A stretch of 64,000 bases of DNA, from assembly GCA_013399695.1 (NCBI GenBank), contig VXAU01001865.1, forward strand, positions 644,987-708,986. The letters are read 5' to 3'. This DNA is from Formicarius rufipectus (lineage: Eukaryota; Chordata; Aves; Passeriformes; Formicariidae). Position numbers and translations under genes: made by a program. The notes below the pieces were generated by a model. It did not search any database, had not been told where the DNA came from, and worked only from the letters and a program-made list of their open reading frames with translations. Position 1 is the first letter of the stretch, and each line of letters begins with the position of its first letter. Shown here piece by piece: positions 1 through 12,200 of this stretch.

Positions 1-3000
1 GGTGGCATACTATCAGCTACGTCAAATTGAACCCCACAGATAGCAGACTGCTTTGTTTTGTAAAGTACAAACTAGTGAAAGGCTATTAGGTACGGAGGGT
101 CATATTTGGAATAATTCTTGAAGATGTCAATTGACACTCTATATCACTTTTAAAAATACCACATCAATTAACTAAGAATGTTTTAGACATTTAGCTTATT
201 CAATTAGTTTGAGTATTTTTAGGAATTAAAAGGTTTTTAAGAAAACATAATAACTGGAATGTTAAATTTTACATCATAATTTTTGTAAATAAACATCTTG
301 TTCCCAAATTTACTCTGCTTCTACATTCCCATGAACAAAGGCCACAATGGCAGCAAATAACCCCAGAACATGTACATGCACAGGACATGTTTGGTTCCTT
401 AAGCAACTTGCACACATCGTAGACATGATGCAGCTTGGAAACCTCTGCATTAGTAAATATTTTGAATTAGAATTTAGATCTGTATAACCAACTTCTTTAA
501 ATGATTGCGTTAATGAAAAACAAGTATTTAGCAGTTACTTGGAAAAACAGACACCTGTGGAACATGTGACGCTTTTACTAGGTGTCAGGATACTGATGTT
601 TCACCACACTAAATACAAGAACCTCTATACTTTTGTGCATTGTTCCTTTAATTTTAAAATTTTTGCATTAAAACTAGATTAGCACACTCCTGTGATACTA
701 ATAGTGCATAGGCAGCTTGTTAAAAGCCATCTCAGTGTGTTTCAGAGGAGTGTCTGTTCATCTGCCCATCCATTCATCCCAAAGGTTCTTTAACATGGAA
801 CCACTCAGCACTTTTTCTTCTTCACACACAATTGGCAGGCAGTGCTCGGCTATCTTTAATTACATTAAGGTTACTACGGTGAGATTCCAAAGTTGTTTAT
901 TTAGATGAGAAAAGCAACAAAAAGAACTGGAGAACAAAGACAATTTCCCAAAATGTTTGCTGCCAGTTATGTGGTTGTGGAACTTGAGAGCTGTATTGAG
1001 ACCTGTGCTGCTTCTGTCTGTTTAGACAGCAATCAATATAAACACTTTCCATTTTTCTTCATTGGAACTTTAGTTTGGGAGGGGATCTTGAACATTTTTT
1101 GTTACATGCATTAAGGAATCATTCACAGAGAAAGTACAGACAATTGCCTAGTGAAAACAGTTGGTAAACACTGAGGAGGCAAATTAGAGCTGGGAAAATT
1201 CCAGTTTCATAATTTACTGGAAGACTTCAAGGACAAAATCAAAATACTCCCCTATCCCCTGAAACCAGGAGTTCTTTATATGAGAGGTTCTATAGCCCCC
1301 TGTCCTCCAAAGAAAAGAAACAAAAAACAACACCAAATCAAACACAGTCTAAGAACCAACCAACCCTAAGATTCCATATTACAAAATTTGAAGATCACTT
1401 TTGGGGAATTTGTGATGTTGTCTGAAATGGGAAATACATAGTTGCATCATAAAACCTGCAGTACAGCAGATACTTTTTTTCCTGAAGAATATTTAAGTAG
1501 TATGTTAGGCAACACAACCAAGTCCTGTGAAACTACCAAGCATTTTGGACCCAGAGAAAGTTGTAGGTTTTCTCTTACTTCTTTTTCACCCAAGCCCTTG
1601 GATTCTTTACACAGCCTCCTGCCAATGCAGGGTTGCCACACCTCTCACATGTCCTATAAAGGAGGCTGCAGGCTAGAACATGCAGATGTGTTCGAGCTAC
1701 TATTGTGAACAGGAAAGGCAGCTGAGCAAAAAAGGATGAAGCTTGGCTTCCACCGTTTGCACTGCTGGAAAACAGAAGTCACGGAAGTAGTACTGTGCTA
1801 GATAGCTGGTGAAGGGAGAACACACATCAGAGGCATGGCATGGTGATACGGGGCACAAGAACAGCCACGAAAAGAGGGGCAAGACATATCATGGGTGGTG
1901 ATGCAATGCTGTATTAACCCCTAATAATGCTGGTTTCAGTCATGTATGAGACTATTTTTAACTTGATCCTTGACCAACAGTTTTTTCAACTATATTCACG
2001 AATGGAACTTTCATGCCATAAGACACAGGTGGTTCACAGTTTTCTCCATGTATTTCTCAAGTACAAACTAATTCCAATGAGCCATTGTGCTACTGAAACC
2101 TGAGAAAAAAGCAACTATTTGCTAATGGCACCATGAATTACCATGACTACATGTATCAGTCTCCAAAACCCCTGCATAAAATAACCTGCTTGTGCACACA
2201 GTGATGAATACTTACATGCTTTGTTATGTTTGTTTAACAATCCTCAATAACGTTGTTTCACACACCCTTACAAGAAAAAAATGTCAATTTTGTATAGACA
2301 CACAAGAGTTGCCTGTTAATAGCACAAAGGGACATCACCCACCAAGGCTCTGGATTATACTAGTCACATATCCAGGAAATAAAAGCATAGATAAATAGAC
2401 AGACCAGTAGACATATAGGTTTTTGTATCTATCTTCACATTGTCAATAGAGAATGGCAGATTCAAAAGAAGCTATGTACCTATCTTCTTTACTCTTAGGT
2501 TAAAGACCGAAGTTTTCACTAATAAAGATCCAAACCAGTTAGTTTTGCTTTAAATTCTTTGTCTTCACAGCTGTAACCTGAGGAAAGTTTCAGGGCATTA
2601 GAATTTAAAAAGCAAAATAACTCAGTGACTGAGCAGGAAAATACCAGATAGACTACTACTAAACCTCAGAGACACACAACTTTCCAATTAGAAACAGATA
2701 GAGCACAAGTAGCAAAAATGACAGGACTGTTTAGTAATCTAAAGAAAAAAAAAAACCAAACATTTACAAGGACAATTAAAAATTTATTTCTCTTTCTGCA
2801 CTGAAATGAGTATATGTTTACACACAGTGTGACCAAAAAAATTACCTGGATACTAACTAAGGTTGCAAGTGCATTTTTTTTGTAACCATCAAGAACATCA
2901 GCAGGGAAACAGAAGAAAAGAAAAAATATATAACTTTGGATGGTATAACATCCAGCACCTTCGGTTTTACCCACCCTCAAAACCCCACCCACAGGACTCT

Positions 3001-4162
3001 TCTGGCAAAAGTCCCTGAACACACCCTCTGTCCCCACCAAACATTCAGTACAATTTAAAAAACAGGTTCAGTGGCACTTTAATATAACTTCAGGAACATC
3101 TTGAAATACAGTGCATCCACAGTGCATGCATTTCACTTTGCTATAAGGCTTACTTAGACATAAGGCAAATATTACCTTAGCTCTCAAATATTCCATGATT
3201 AGACACCCTTAGTATTTATAACTGTTAAGTTCAGAGATGTCTTGTTTCCCTTCGTTGATTTTCCTTTTGATCAAGAAAGCAGTTCAGGGAGATGGTGTGC
3301 TATACTCATCACAAATTGCAAGGTATTAAAATGTTAAAACAAACAGCAGTGAATAAAAATAAACTGTATTCACATATCCAAAACTTATTTCCATCACTTA
3401 AATAATTCCATCTGCAATTACAAAATACATACACTTAAATATCTTTGTAAGAAATAATCAACTAAGATTTCACAGATTATGATTTGCTTTTGATAATGTA
3501 ACTGCCCTAACTCTGGTGTAAAGATAAACCTGGACAGTGTTACTACCTAGAATATTTTCCCACTATAATTTTCTTAAATATACAGTAAATTCTCTTTAAC
3601 TATTCTGACAAATAGTGCAAATAAAGACAATCTTTGGGTCACAATTTTAAAATATTACCACCAATGCTATCCTCAATTTAATATTGTTTAGTAATTAACA
3701 AAATATTTTAAGTATACATATATCCTAACATCTGCGTAACGTGTTTTCCTCAGTTACCTCAGCTTAAATGCAGTTCACAAAAGATGAATAAGCTACAATG
3801 CTTCTCACCTATCCAAAAGATATGTATAGTCATACTTCAATAAATATATTTAGAAACCTACCTATAAGTTCCCCGTTGCTTTGCACATATTTTTATTATC
3901 CAATGGCATACTACATCAAATCATGGTAACAAAATATATTTAAAGACAACAAAGATCACTTCAGAAGTACTGCTCAAAGGCAATGAAATAATGCTTTGAG
4001 AATCTATGCACATATGCTAGGCCTACATAGATCCAGCACACTGTAAAACAGAATAGTTTATTCTTCTTTTAGAGTCAACTACTGATTTGCTTAGCCAGAG
4101 ATAAAAAGCTTATCTTAAATATTACCCATTACAGATGTAGCAATGCCAAGAGGCCCTGTTTG
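1..4162. other. 3' flank / possible 3' UTR of CCDC126, no other gene seen
   Basis: This stretch lies downstream of the CCDC126 stop codon (gene on the minus strand). It is AT-rich and contains only short open frames broken by stops, none resembling a protein I recognise. The part nearest the stop codon must contain the CCDC126 3' UTR, but I cannot fix its end. No CpG-rich promoter is visible for the gene that follows CCDC126 in mammals (FAM221A), so that gene probably starts left of the window. Confidence 0.5.
4057..4062 (-). terminator. candidate poly(A) signal for CCDC126
   Basis: TTTATT on the plus strand reads AATAAA on the minus strand, about 100 bases past the CCDC126 stop codon. Other minus-strand AATAAA hexamers occur at 3892-3897 and 2783-2788, so alternative or longer 3' ends are equally possible. 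In AT-rich DNA the hexamer alone is weak evidence. Confidence 0.3.
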
Positions 4163-4344
4163 CTATCTAATGTTGCTTGCTGGTTTTACACGTTTATTTG
4201 AAGTTACTGGTGCCTGATGGCTAGTTCCATTAGTGGTATTTGTTGCTGAACCATTCACAACAATGTAATCAACCTTGTTTTCCAATTTCACAAGGCGTTG
4301 CAAGATGTCATCCAGAAGAACAGCAATTGTTCTCTTAAGATCAG
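4163..4344 (-). CDS. CCDC126: CCDC126 last coding exon
   Basis: The exon follows a strong acceptor on the minus strand (pyrimidine-rich tract ending TTGTCTTCAG). It supplies the last two bases of the split Ala80 codon, then residues beginning DLKRTIAVLLDD. The frame continues through three N-glycosylation sequons and the basic C-terminus NKRVKPASNIR to a TAG at 4163-4165. The 673-base intron 4345-5017 has a GTAAGA donor and CAG acceptor. Confidence 0.95.
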
Positions 4345-5255
4345 CTGAAGACAACAGAAAAAAAAAAACACAAAACACAACAAATTAGAGGCTCTTATTT
4401 ACTGTGTGTGGAAAAGATCTGCTATTTCAACATACTCACATCTTAAGACTTGCTATCCTGCCTACTATACTTTTTGGACAGGAGTGCAGACTGGTATGCA
4501 AGTATGGAATTAAACAGCTGCTTGATTTTTCTTCAATACCATTTCTTTGTTATTTTCCGGAAGCAACACACAACCATAATGGGAAACCACGAAGGTAGAC
4601 AATTAAGTATTTGAGTCTAAGAACAAAATCACTAGGTGGAGCATTAGAAATGACTGCTCAAAGGAAGTATTTCATTTTTCATCCAGACAACTAGAATAGT
4701 CAGCTATGACACCTTTTAGACAGCAATAGAATATATTTACATACTTTCCAACATAAAAAGGTAGTTAATAGCTTTCCCCTAAATAACAGATCTAGCCCAC
4801 AGAAAAGTTGCTATGACAAAGTATCTTATATCTTCTTCTATAAGCTATAAAGGGGGAAAAGATCTATAAATTTACACTCCTGCTGATTGAAAAAAGCAAA
4901 AGATTTTTCTCTTAAAGACTGGCATGTACTACTTTGAAAAAGAAAAATATATAACTTTACACCTTTCATTAAAAAAAACAAGACATTCAGATAACTAGTA
5001 TAGCTTTTTCCTCTTACCATATCCTGCCATAGATGCTCCACCACCACCATTCATTAAATTTTTATTTTCTTCTGCCAGTGCTTTGACATATCTTTTACTG
5101 AGATCTAAGATCTGTCCACGCAACTCAGCACTGCTTTGGCGTCTTGGATACTGAAAAGTGTAGCGTAGCAACATCAAACCCCAAATGATTCCAAAAACCA
5201 GTAAAAACATACTCAGTTTCTGGGACATATTTTTTCTTGAAAACATTAGAAACAT
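4163..5255 (-). CDS. CCDC126: CCDC126, coiled-coil domain containing 126 (gene-level entry, two coding exons)
   Basis: Joining 5255-5018 to 4344-4163 gives 139 residues, close to the 140 of the mammalian protein. Residues 14-31 form a hydrophobic signal anchor (core FLLVFGIIWGLMLL). Residues 41-66 are a charged helix with the motif ILDLSKRYVKALAEENKN, and 82-109 form a second amphipathic coiled-coil segment (KRTIAVLLDDILQRLVKLE). N110-GS, N115-TT and N118-GT are possible N-glycosylation sites, fitting a secretory-pathway or Golgi location. The family shares this N-terminal anchor and stem with the glycosyltransferase MGAT5 but lacks the catalytic domain, so no enzyme activity is expected and its function is poorly known. 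The start is ATG at 5255. An upstream in-frame GTG at 5270 is probably 5' UTR, because the mammalian protein begins at the equivalent of 5255. Confidence 0.95.
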
Positions 5256-5278
5256 TTTGATGAAGGCCACAGGCGTGT
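5018..5278 (-). CDS. CCDC126: CCDC126 first coding exon (coding 5018-5255, 5' UTR 5256-5278)
   Basis: Coding starts at ATG 5255 and encodes MFLMFSRKNMSQKL and on to ASMAGY. It ends one base into the next codon at a GTAAGAG donor (5017-5011). Residues 14-31 form the membrane anchor. A Gly-rich stretch, NGGGG at residues 69-73, stands where the mammalian protein as I recall it has a mixed acidic sequence. The upstream edge at 5278 is inferred from a TTAAG acceptor behind a moderate pyrimidine tract. The UTR edge is less sure than the coding part. Confidence 0.93.
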
Positions 5279-6046
5279 CTTAATTTCAAGAAAAGTAACA
5301 GAATTTGACTTTGTCAAATTATATTACATATTTAAAAAAAATAAGATTTCTATGAAGTGAAAAAATCTTCTGGCCGGATCATCCTGAGTACATCTTCTCA
5401 TATTTGAATTGGTCTTGATTCCTGAAATTTGTAAAGTAACACTTGGTTATTCAAAACTGCTAGAGTTGTTGAGATCAAGGACAAGTATCAGTTCTTAAAT
5501 ACAGGATTATATCATCATCTAGCAAACAATTGTGGACTGTTACCTGCATAGAAGTTTAGTCATCTTTCTATCTCTCCTGTTATTTACAGGGTTTCCTCTT
5601 CCTACTTTTACCAATTTTTATTTTCCAAAAATCAAAACTTCTATGCTTCTACAAATCACCTTAAGCATTTTAAACACCATAATTTAAACTGACATTAAAC
5701 CCAAATGCATGCATACAAAATGCAGTATCTAGAAGAGACTTGTAAAACATTTAGAGACAGCATTTTGATGAGTTATAGACATACATCAACAAAAAAAAAA
5801 AATCTTGTAAAATGAATCACTTCTTTCTTATTCTCCCCTTATAAACATAAGGCAAGTATAAGGCAACACGCAGAATTAAGTTTCTTGAATGGTTAGTTAG
5901 TTCAAAATCTCCTCTTTTGGTTTCATACACCATAAAGATCTTTTTTTGTTTTGGTGTCTTGCTACTGACTCAAGGAACAAAACCATAATAAAGTGACATG
6001 TTGCACCCACTTAGCATTTTATTGCAACTTGAAAAAAATATCTTAC
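5279..6046 (-). other. CCDC126 intron between probable UTR exon and first coding exon
   Basis: AT-rich intron-like sequence with short poly(A) runs on the plus strand. No open frame of note and no RNA gene recognised. Confidence 0.45.
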
Positions 6047-6179
6047 CATAACAGCCAATTGTGATCCCTCAATGTATTAAGACCTCAAGAAAGAAATGAG
6101 TGGTAGGAAAGATTCAGCAGTTAAACAGCAAGTGTCCAGACAGCTTGAAGCAGTATGCGCCACACATCTTCAGGGACCT
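6047..6179 (-). other. CCDC126: probable non-coding (5' UTR) exon of CCDC126
   Basis: On the minus strand a strong acceptor (TTTTTTCCCCCTTTACAG) precedes 133 bases that end at TATG|GTAAGA, a good donor. The segment lies 768 bases upstream of the coding exon in the same orientation and is richer in GC than its surroundings. It contains a 17-codon upstream ORF (starting MCGAYCFK) and ends in an ATG that would read into the coding exon. I infer a 5' UTR exon from splice signals and position. No transcript evidence is available here. Confidence 0.55.
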
Positions 6180-7002
6180 CTGTAAAGGGGGAAAAAAGGA
6201 TTTAAACAAAACAAAGTGAAGAGACCTTCATTTTCTCGCCGAGTGTTTGAAGTTGAGGGCTTCAAGCCACATGACTTTAAAACAAAAATGCATTTTTAAA
6301 CCTAACTTGAATTATTAGGGAAGAACATAGAATTCATTTCCATTTTACTACATACATTTAAATGCCCAATAACATCAACACTTTTAGAAGAAAATTTGGT
6401 AAGAATCTCACTCAGTATTTCCTTCTTCTGTTAAAAGACAGTGATGGCAGATGGCCCAGATTCATCATATATATATACATGCACATATTTTAAATGTATG
6501 CATCATTCTCTACTGAATTTTTAGTCCTCAAATACATTCCACCTTTTCAGTGTCTTTACATGCATATAACTGGTATTTCTCATTTTTTACCCATCTCTGA
6601 AAATACTCCAGTTATTTTGTATTTTCTTCAAAGAGAAATGTAACATTAAACTATTTAACATAGTCTGGATAAAGCTGGGAATTTTACATAATAATTACAT
6701 TTTCCCCTATTACTCCCCATACAGTACCTGACTCGAGCACTTTTCAGACTGAAGTTACACACTTAATGGAGTTCCTCACCAGACTTGCTACCGTGATATT
6801 CAGGTCGCTGTTTTTATCAGAATATTGAGACCAAATTCCTCTTGCTGTTAAGCTCTCCTCTAAACTTAACTCCACCTCCAAAGTGTTTTTCATTGCCTCC
6901 ACTGACTCCTTCAACTGGCCGTATGCCAACACTCCACAGTCCACTGCAAACACAATGTCACCGCCAGCAGGGCTTGTTGCTTACCCTTCACCTTCACTAT
7001 TC

Positions 7003-7150
7003 AGATAATCCTCTCAACATGCCCGATTCAAGTGACAAATTTTTGAAGCACTCTAAAATCAACATGCATATCTAAACTATTCTGAAAATTATTAACCCAA
7101 GGCAGGGGGGTTAGGACTTGGATACCAAAGTTGCTGCAAAGTAACAAGCT
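7003..7150. repeat. diverged repeat, copy 1 of a direct pair
   Basis: It shares with 9087-9235, in the same order, CAGATAATCC, GATTCAAGTG, a TAAAATCA..ATGCATAT block and TTAGAACTTGG-like/TTAGGACTTGG blocks. The copies differ by many substitutions and small gaps, so the duplication or transposition is old. I do not recognise the family. Confidence 0.4.
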
Positions 7151-8389
7151 GCTGTGCATAAAGTGCCCTATAGTAAGTGCCAGTGTATAAACCCTTACTT
7201 CTACTGTTGGGTGCACTAATCTAAGAGGCAATCACAAATCTCTGAATAAGGCATAGCTTACTTCACCTCCACTGTGGGGTACAACAGTGCAAATGGACAT
7301 ACAGCCCACACGCAACAACTGGAACAACCACTGTAAATTCAGCGGGATGTACTTTGTTCCAGGGATGTGCTTATCACCCCAAAAACTATTCTAGAGATAA
7401 ATTTGTCTTAAGTACATAAAATAAGAGAGAAAACAATTAAAACATTCTACAGCATGAATATTTGGAATTGTGTGGTTTAAGATTTCCTGAAACAGATCCT
7501 CCCTAAACATGCACTGACCAAAACTCTTTGTTCCTAGCTCTTTGCCAAATCCATGGCTCTGCACTCAGATTTTGAAGCATAAATTGCACCCGCATCATTA
7601 TGCATCTACATAATCCCTGAACAGTATCAAATACGATGGAAAATATTTACATATGAGGTCCAGGAGTAGGGCACTCACATGATGGCTCAGAAGACCAAAC
7701 AGTATTTCTCAAGATGAAAACACAAGTTTCAAACTTCATTCCCAAAAGTCTACACCTTCTATTAATGAAAATAAAAATAATAGTAAGAAAAAAGACTGAA
7801 AATAACAGACAGTTCTTGCAGAATTTAAGTTCAGCTCTCCACAGATCTCTAGCCATAGCTCATCCTGAAGCATTCAGACAATATCACTACAGCGCTTTGG
7901 AGTGGAAATAACTCTGCCATCACAATGTAAATAAGACCACAAACCAGGATAAGAGGTCTAGCCAAGAGGAACAGATTGAATAAACTCCTGCCAAGGAGTA
8001 GCAGGAATTGCAGGCTGGGCCTTCTCCTTGTGTATCTGATCACAGTGCACATGCTGACTACTGAAACCAACAGAAACCAAGGACTCAGCCTGCTGGGGAA
8101 ATGGCCTAATAGCCAAATACTGGGCAAAGGAACTGGGAGCAAGGGGTACCAAACCGAAGGGAACTACCTGTGCTTGTCACTTAACCATTTTAAAGGCCAT
8201 TCCCCCTTAATGAATTCCACTGTAATTTCAAAGCTCTGGAGATTTGGTCTCCTCTTGCCCACCGTAGCATGCACTTCTAGTGATCCCTAACATACTCCCT
8301 GCACAATCCTGACAAGATTACATGTTGTGGACCCAAAAAAACCCAAAAAAACCAGAAGTAAGCTTATACACACATAATTTAGAAGTAGG

Positions 8390-8409
8390 AAAAAAAAAAA
8401 AAAAAAAAA
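8390..8409. repeat. poly(A) run of 20
   Basis: Uninterrupted A20 inside the CCDC126 intron. On the transcribed strand it reads as poly(T). No flanking SINE-like body was seen. Confidence 0.9.
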
Positions 8410-8940
8410 GAGTACTGGAGCTGCAGGTATACATATGAGGAAGAAAACAGCATGATAAGTAAAATGAATGGATTGGAATATTCTTTTACTCCTTGTTGCC
8501 CTGAAGGGTCAGCACATGAACATTACAGTTCAAACAAAACTTGGCCTCAGAATGGACCTGCTTTCAGTAATTCAGAGGTAGCATCCCATGATATAACAGC
8601 ACAGACATAAGAAAAAATATTGCCTCTTGCCATTTTTCTTCCGATTCTCTCAAATCCTCCTTACCCACCACTCCCTGAGCAGGGGATAAGGGAAGCCAAG
8701 ACTTCTGTCTTCACCCTGATTTATCCAGGACAGGAATGCAGGCTCACCACTCTCCCAACCACATCAGGGGCTCTTATGGCAAAGGCAGTCAAAACACTGC
8801 AGAGAGCAACAGCAAAAAAGGGTGCATCAAAACAGTGCATTGCTGGAATTCCTACCATACCTAATCATGGAGACTGAGACAAAGGAAGACAACCATAAAG
8901 ATGAAGGAGTACAACCAGAGCAAAATTTGAAAATCTGAGG

Positions 8941-9024
8941 AGGGAAAGAAAAGAAAAAGGATCTCAAACCAACAAATCCAAAACAAAACAAAAAATTCAA
9001 CCAAACAAACCCAAATCAAATAAA
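8941..9024. repeat. A/C-rich low-complexity patch
   Basis: Purine-rich sequence turning into CAAAACAAAAC and CAAACCC-type repeats. Low complexity only. Confidence 0.6.
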
Positions 9025-9086
9025 ACTCCTGAGTTGACTGTGCAGGCATAATGGCAACCTAAAAATCCACAAAGAGAGTATCTTCC

Positions 9087-9235
9087 AGATAATCCCTTCA
9101 ATAAGCAGTCCAAAGTGACTGATTCAAGTGGCAACTTTGCAGAGTTCTTTAAAATCAGAATGCATATACACATTGTTTTGAAGAATACAAGCCCAGGCCA
9201 GAGACAACATTAGAACTTGGAGCTACAACCAATTC
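9087..9235. repeat. diverged repeat, copy 2 of a direct pair
   Basis: Counterpart of 7003-7150 about 2.1 kb away, same orientation. Ordered blocks of identity are CAGATAATCC, TGATTCAAGTGG, TTTAAAATCA, AATGCATATA and TTAGAACTTGG. Confidence 0.4.
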
Positions 9236-12200
9236 CTGAATGAGGATGTCACATTACATTTGGCCATCACAGACATATAAAGAGTTTGGGTTTCTTCACT
9301 GTTGCCACTTCTGGTTGTCTAAGAAATGTTTTGCCAAAACCTACCAATGTCAATTCAACTTTACTCAGTGGTACCAAAACACTGACATACATGTGGCAAC
9401 GAAAGTAATAACTAAGGAACTCATCCCCTCCAAAATAAAATCATGTCTATCCTATGAGCTGCATTTCAACACTAGTCATATATAAATTACATTATTGACT
9501 GCATGAAATAAAAAGGAAGAAAGGCCAAAAAAAAAGCAACAGAAAGTCCATTATATGTTCCACAATAAAGCAAAGTTCTGGTATCTCTGATTCTGCTTAC
9601 CTAAACAGTAGCATCAGACTTTGGTTTGAATACTGACCCTTCTCCATGGAAACCAGCCCATATTTAAAAAACATCGCCCTTGAGTTTTGTTGCATAGTCT
9701 TCCTTGGATTCTACTTTACTTACTCCCAGAACAACCCAGAGATGGTATTAACATACAACACAAAAATGAAATAGTCTGTAAGGCAAAGGAATGCCTCACA
9801 CATCCTCTGAAACAACCCCAGGTTATCAGGAAAACAAGGCATGCCCAAAGACTTAAAGGGTTACAATGCACCTTACAGTGCTCTCAGTTCTGCTACTTCA
9901 CTCTTTTTTAAATAAGTTTTCTAGTCTGTCGAAGAGACTCCAGCCTTCCTAAACAACTAGAAATGGTTATTGGCATAAGCAGGACAAATTTCAACCTTTC
10001 TAGTTTTGAAAAAGGTGCAGGAGAGATGAAGAAAATTATTTGCAAAAGAAAGCAGCAGGTCCATCATGTATTTTTGGTTATGAACAAGTAGTTTTAGTAA
10101 GAAAACCTGACAGAACAGAGTCAACAAGATGTAAAGAATACAGAAAACCAAAGCCTGGGAAGCCCATTTCATTCAAAGATCAAAAATACTTTTAAGGATA
10201 AAGACAAGAAAAATGCAGTCAGAATAGTATTGTTAGCATACAGTCCAGGAAAGTCACCTCTTTGGTTATGTATTTTGAAACACAAAATGCCAAACACTGA
10301 GGCAATGGTTCCTCAGTGGTACTCTAGAGACCTGGACAGCTCTCTAATGAACTAATGTATTGAGTAAGAAGGCTTGAAAAATGTGAATTTTACTCAATCA
10401 ATTACTTAGTACCATAATATTTATCAGCTACTCACTGCCAAATTATGAACGACAGCATGACACTTCAAATTTAAGAGCAGGTCTGGTTTTGCAGCCATTA
10501 TTACTAACTGTATAAACACAAGAAGTGATTTATCAAGACAGAGATTTTAAAAAAAAAAGAAAAACAAACCCACAAAAACCAGATACACTCAGAGTACATC
10601 CAGCTACAGAGAAAGAGGAAAAAATTTTGTAATAGAACAGGCAACAGACAAAAATGAAGACAGTATAAATAAAAGCTGACACTAATAATTACTATAAAAT
10701 AATTGTACAGTATAAAATTAGAATTTATTACAATCTCAGTGGGAGCACAAAATGTTTATGAAATGATTAATGATTTAAAAATTACTAAAATTACATTTAT
10801 ACAAGAAATTACTATTAAATTCATGGCAACAAATATCACTTGGTACAGAGAGGGTACTGTATCAGAAAACAATAAGTTGTGCTGAAAATATGCAGGATTT
10901 TATCTCACTGCCAACGAATATTTCAGGAAGACAAAAATCACAGGGCATTGCAGAATACCAGAAAAAAATTCCCCAGTTCTAGCAAAACTTATTTTTTTTT
11001 TCCTTTTTTAACATCTATTGAGAGTGTGCTCCCCTTGGCTCATTTACCTCTGTAACTTCCAAAATACTTTGTTGCCTGATTTTCCAACAGGAAACTTTGA
11101 GCATTACTCAGCTGAGAGACATCAATCATGCTGACTGTTCTGAGAGCACACAGGCTGGTTCTGTGTTATCTAACAGCATAGTTCCTGTGCAGCAATGAAA
11201 ACGGGAAGTCTAAACAATGACTGACACACACAAACACAGCATTGAATATATTCATTGGTCAAATAATCCTAGAAGACTGGGACAAGGAAATAAGCACCTA
11301 AAAGCCCAGGAGCTTATGCGTTTAGACATTTCGTAATGCCAAAAATGATATCTGCATTTTGGTAATTTTCAGAGTTAGAGGGCTGTTGGTTTGGCATTAG
11401 GAGAAAAAATCTGCATGAGGTGCAATTGGCAAATAGGTTCTCAAAGAAATTGTTTGTTGCTAAACAGGACCCCGATTCCCGGCAATACACAGGAACTTCA
11501 GTTCTCTGTTCCCACACGTAACACAAACTCCCTTTTACTAATCATCATACCAGTGTCATTCATATTTAAAACTGGTGCACAAGGAAGAATCACACTCCTC
11601 ATATTTTCAAGGGCACGTGGGTTTCAGAGAGGATGACAACAAAACCACTGTTCTGTACTGCCACATCCGTACTGGTGACTTGCAGACCAACAGTGCCCAG
11701 GTTCATTAATCACTCAGATTCACTCAACTGCACAGTGCCATAAAAGAGCAAGATATTGTGCTTGGAATCAACAATTAACGGCATTGACAAGTGAAACATT
11801 TTTGAGCTGTCTCTTCACAAAATCAACTCTCAGCATGTTAAGTATTCCTATTACTGTTGCTGTAAAATTTGGTCAACAGAAAAATGTCACAGCAGAGAGA
11901 GAAAAGAGGATACTCTTCGAATAAAACCTCAGCCATCCTGACACAACAGAGCCCACCAAAATGATGTACCTGTGTGCTTGAGGGTCTTTCCAGACTGCAT
12001 CTTAGATCAGTTGATAGAAGAGGCAATTTATATTTGTACCTGCTAGGCTCAAGAGGAAAGATCAGCACTACACATTGTCATCTTAAGAATAGGTAAGAAG
12101 GCATATTTCTGGGCAAAAAAAAAGGCTGCTCTATCACTATGACCACTGCTGGGCTGCAGGTTTTAGCAGTTCTGTACCACCTCTGGAGTGTGCTGCCAAG

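Noticed and set aside
5256..5270. GTG at 5270 as an alternative CCDC126 start
   Set aside because: The in-frame ATG at 5255 matches the start of the mammalian protein. GTG initiation is not expected here.
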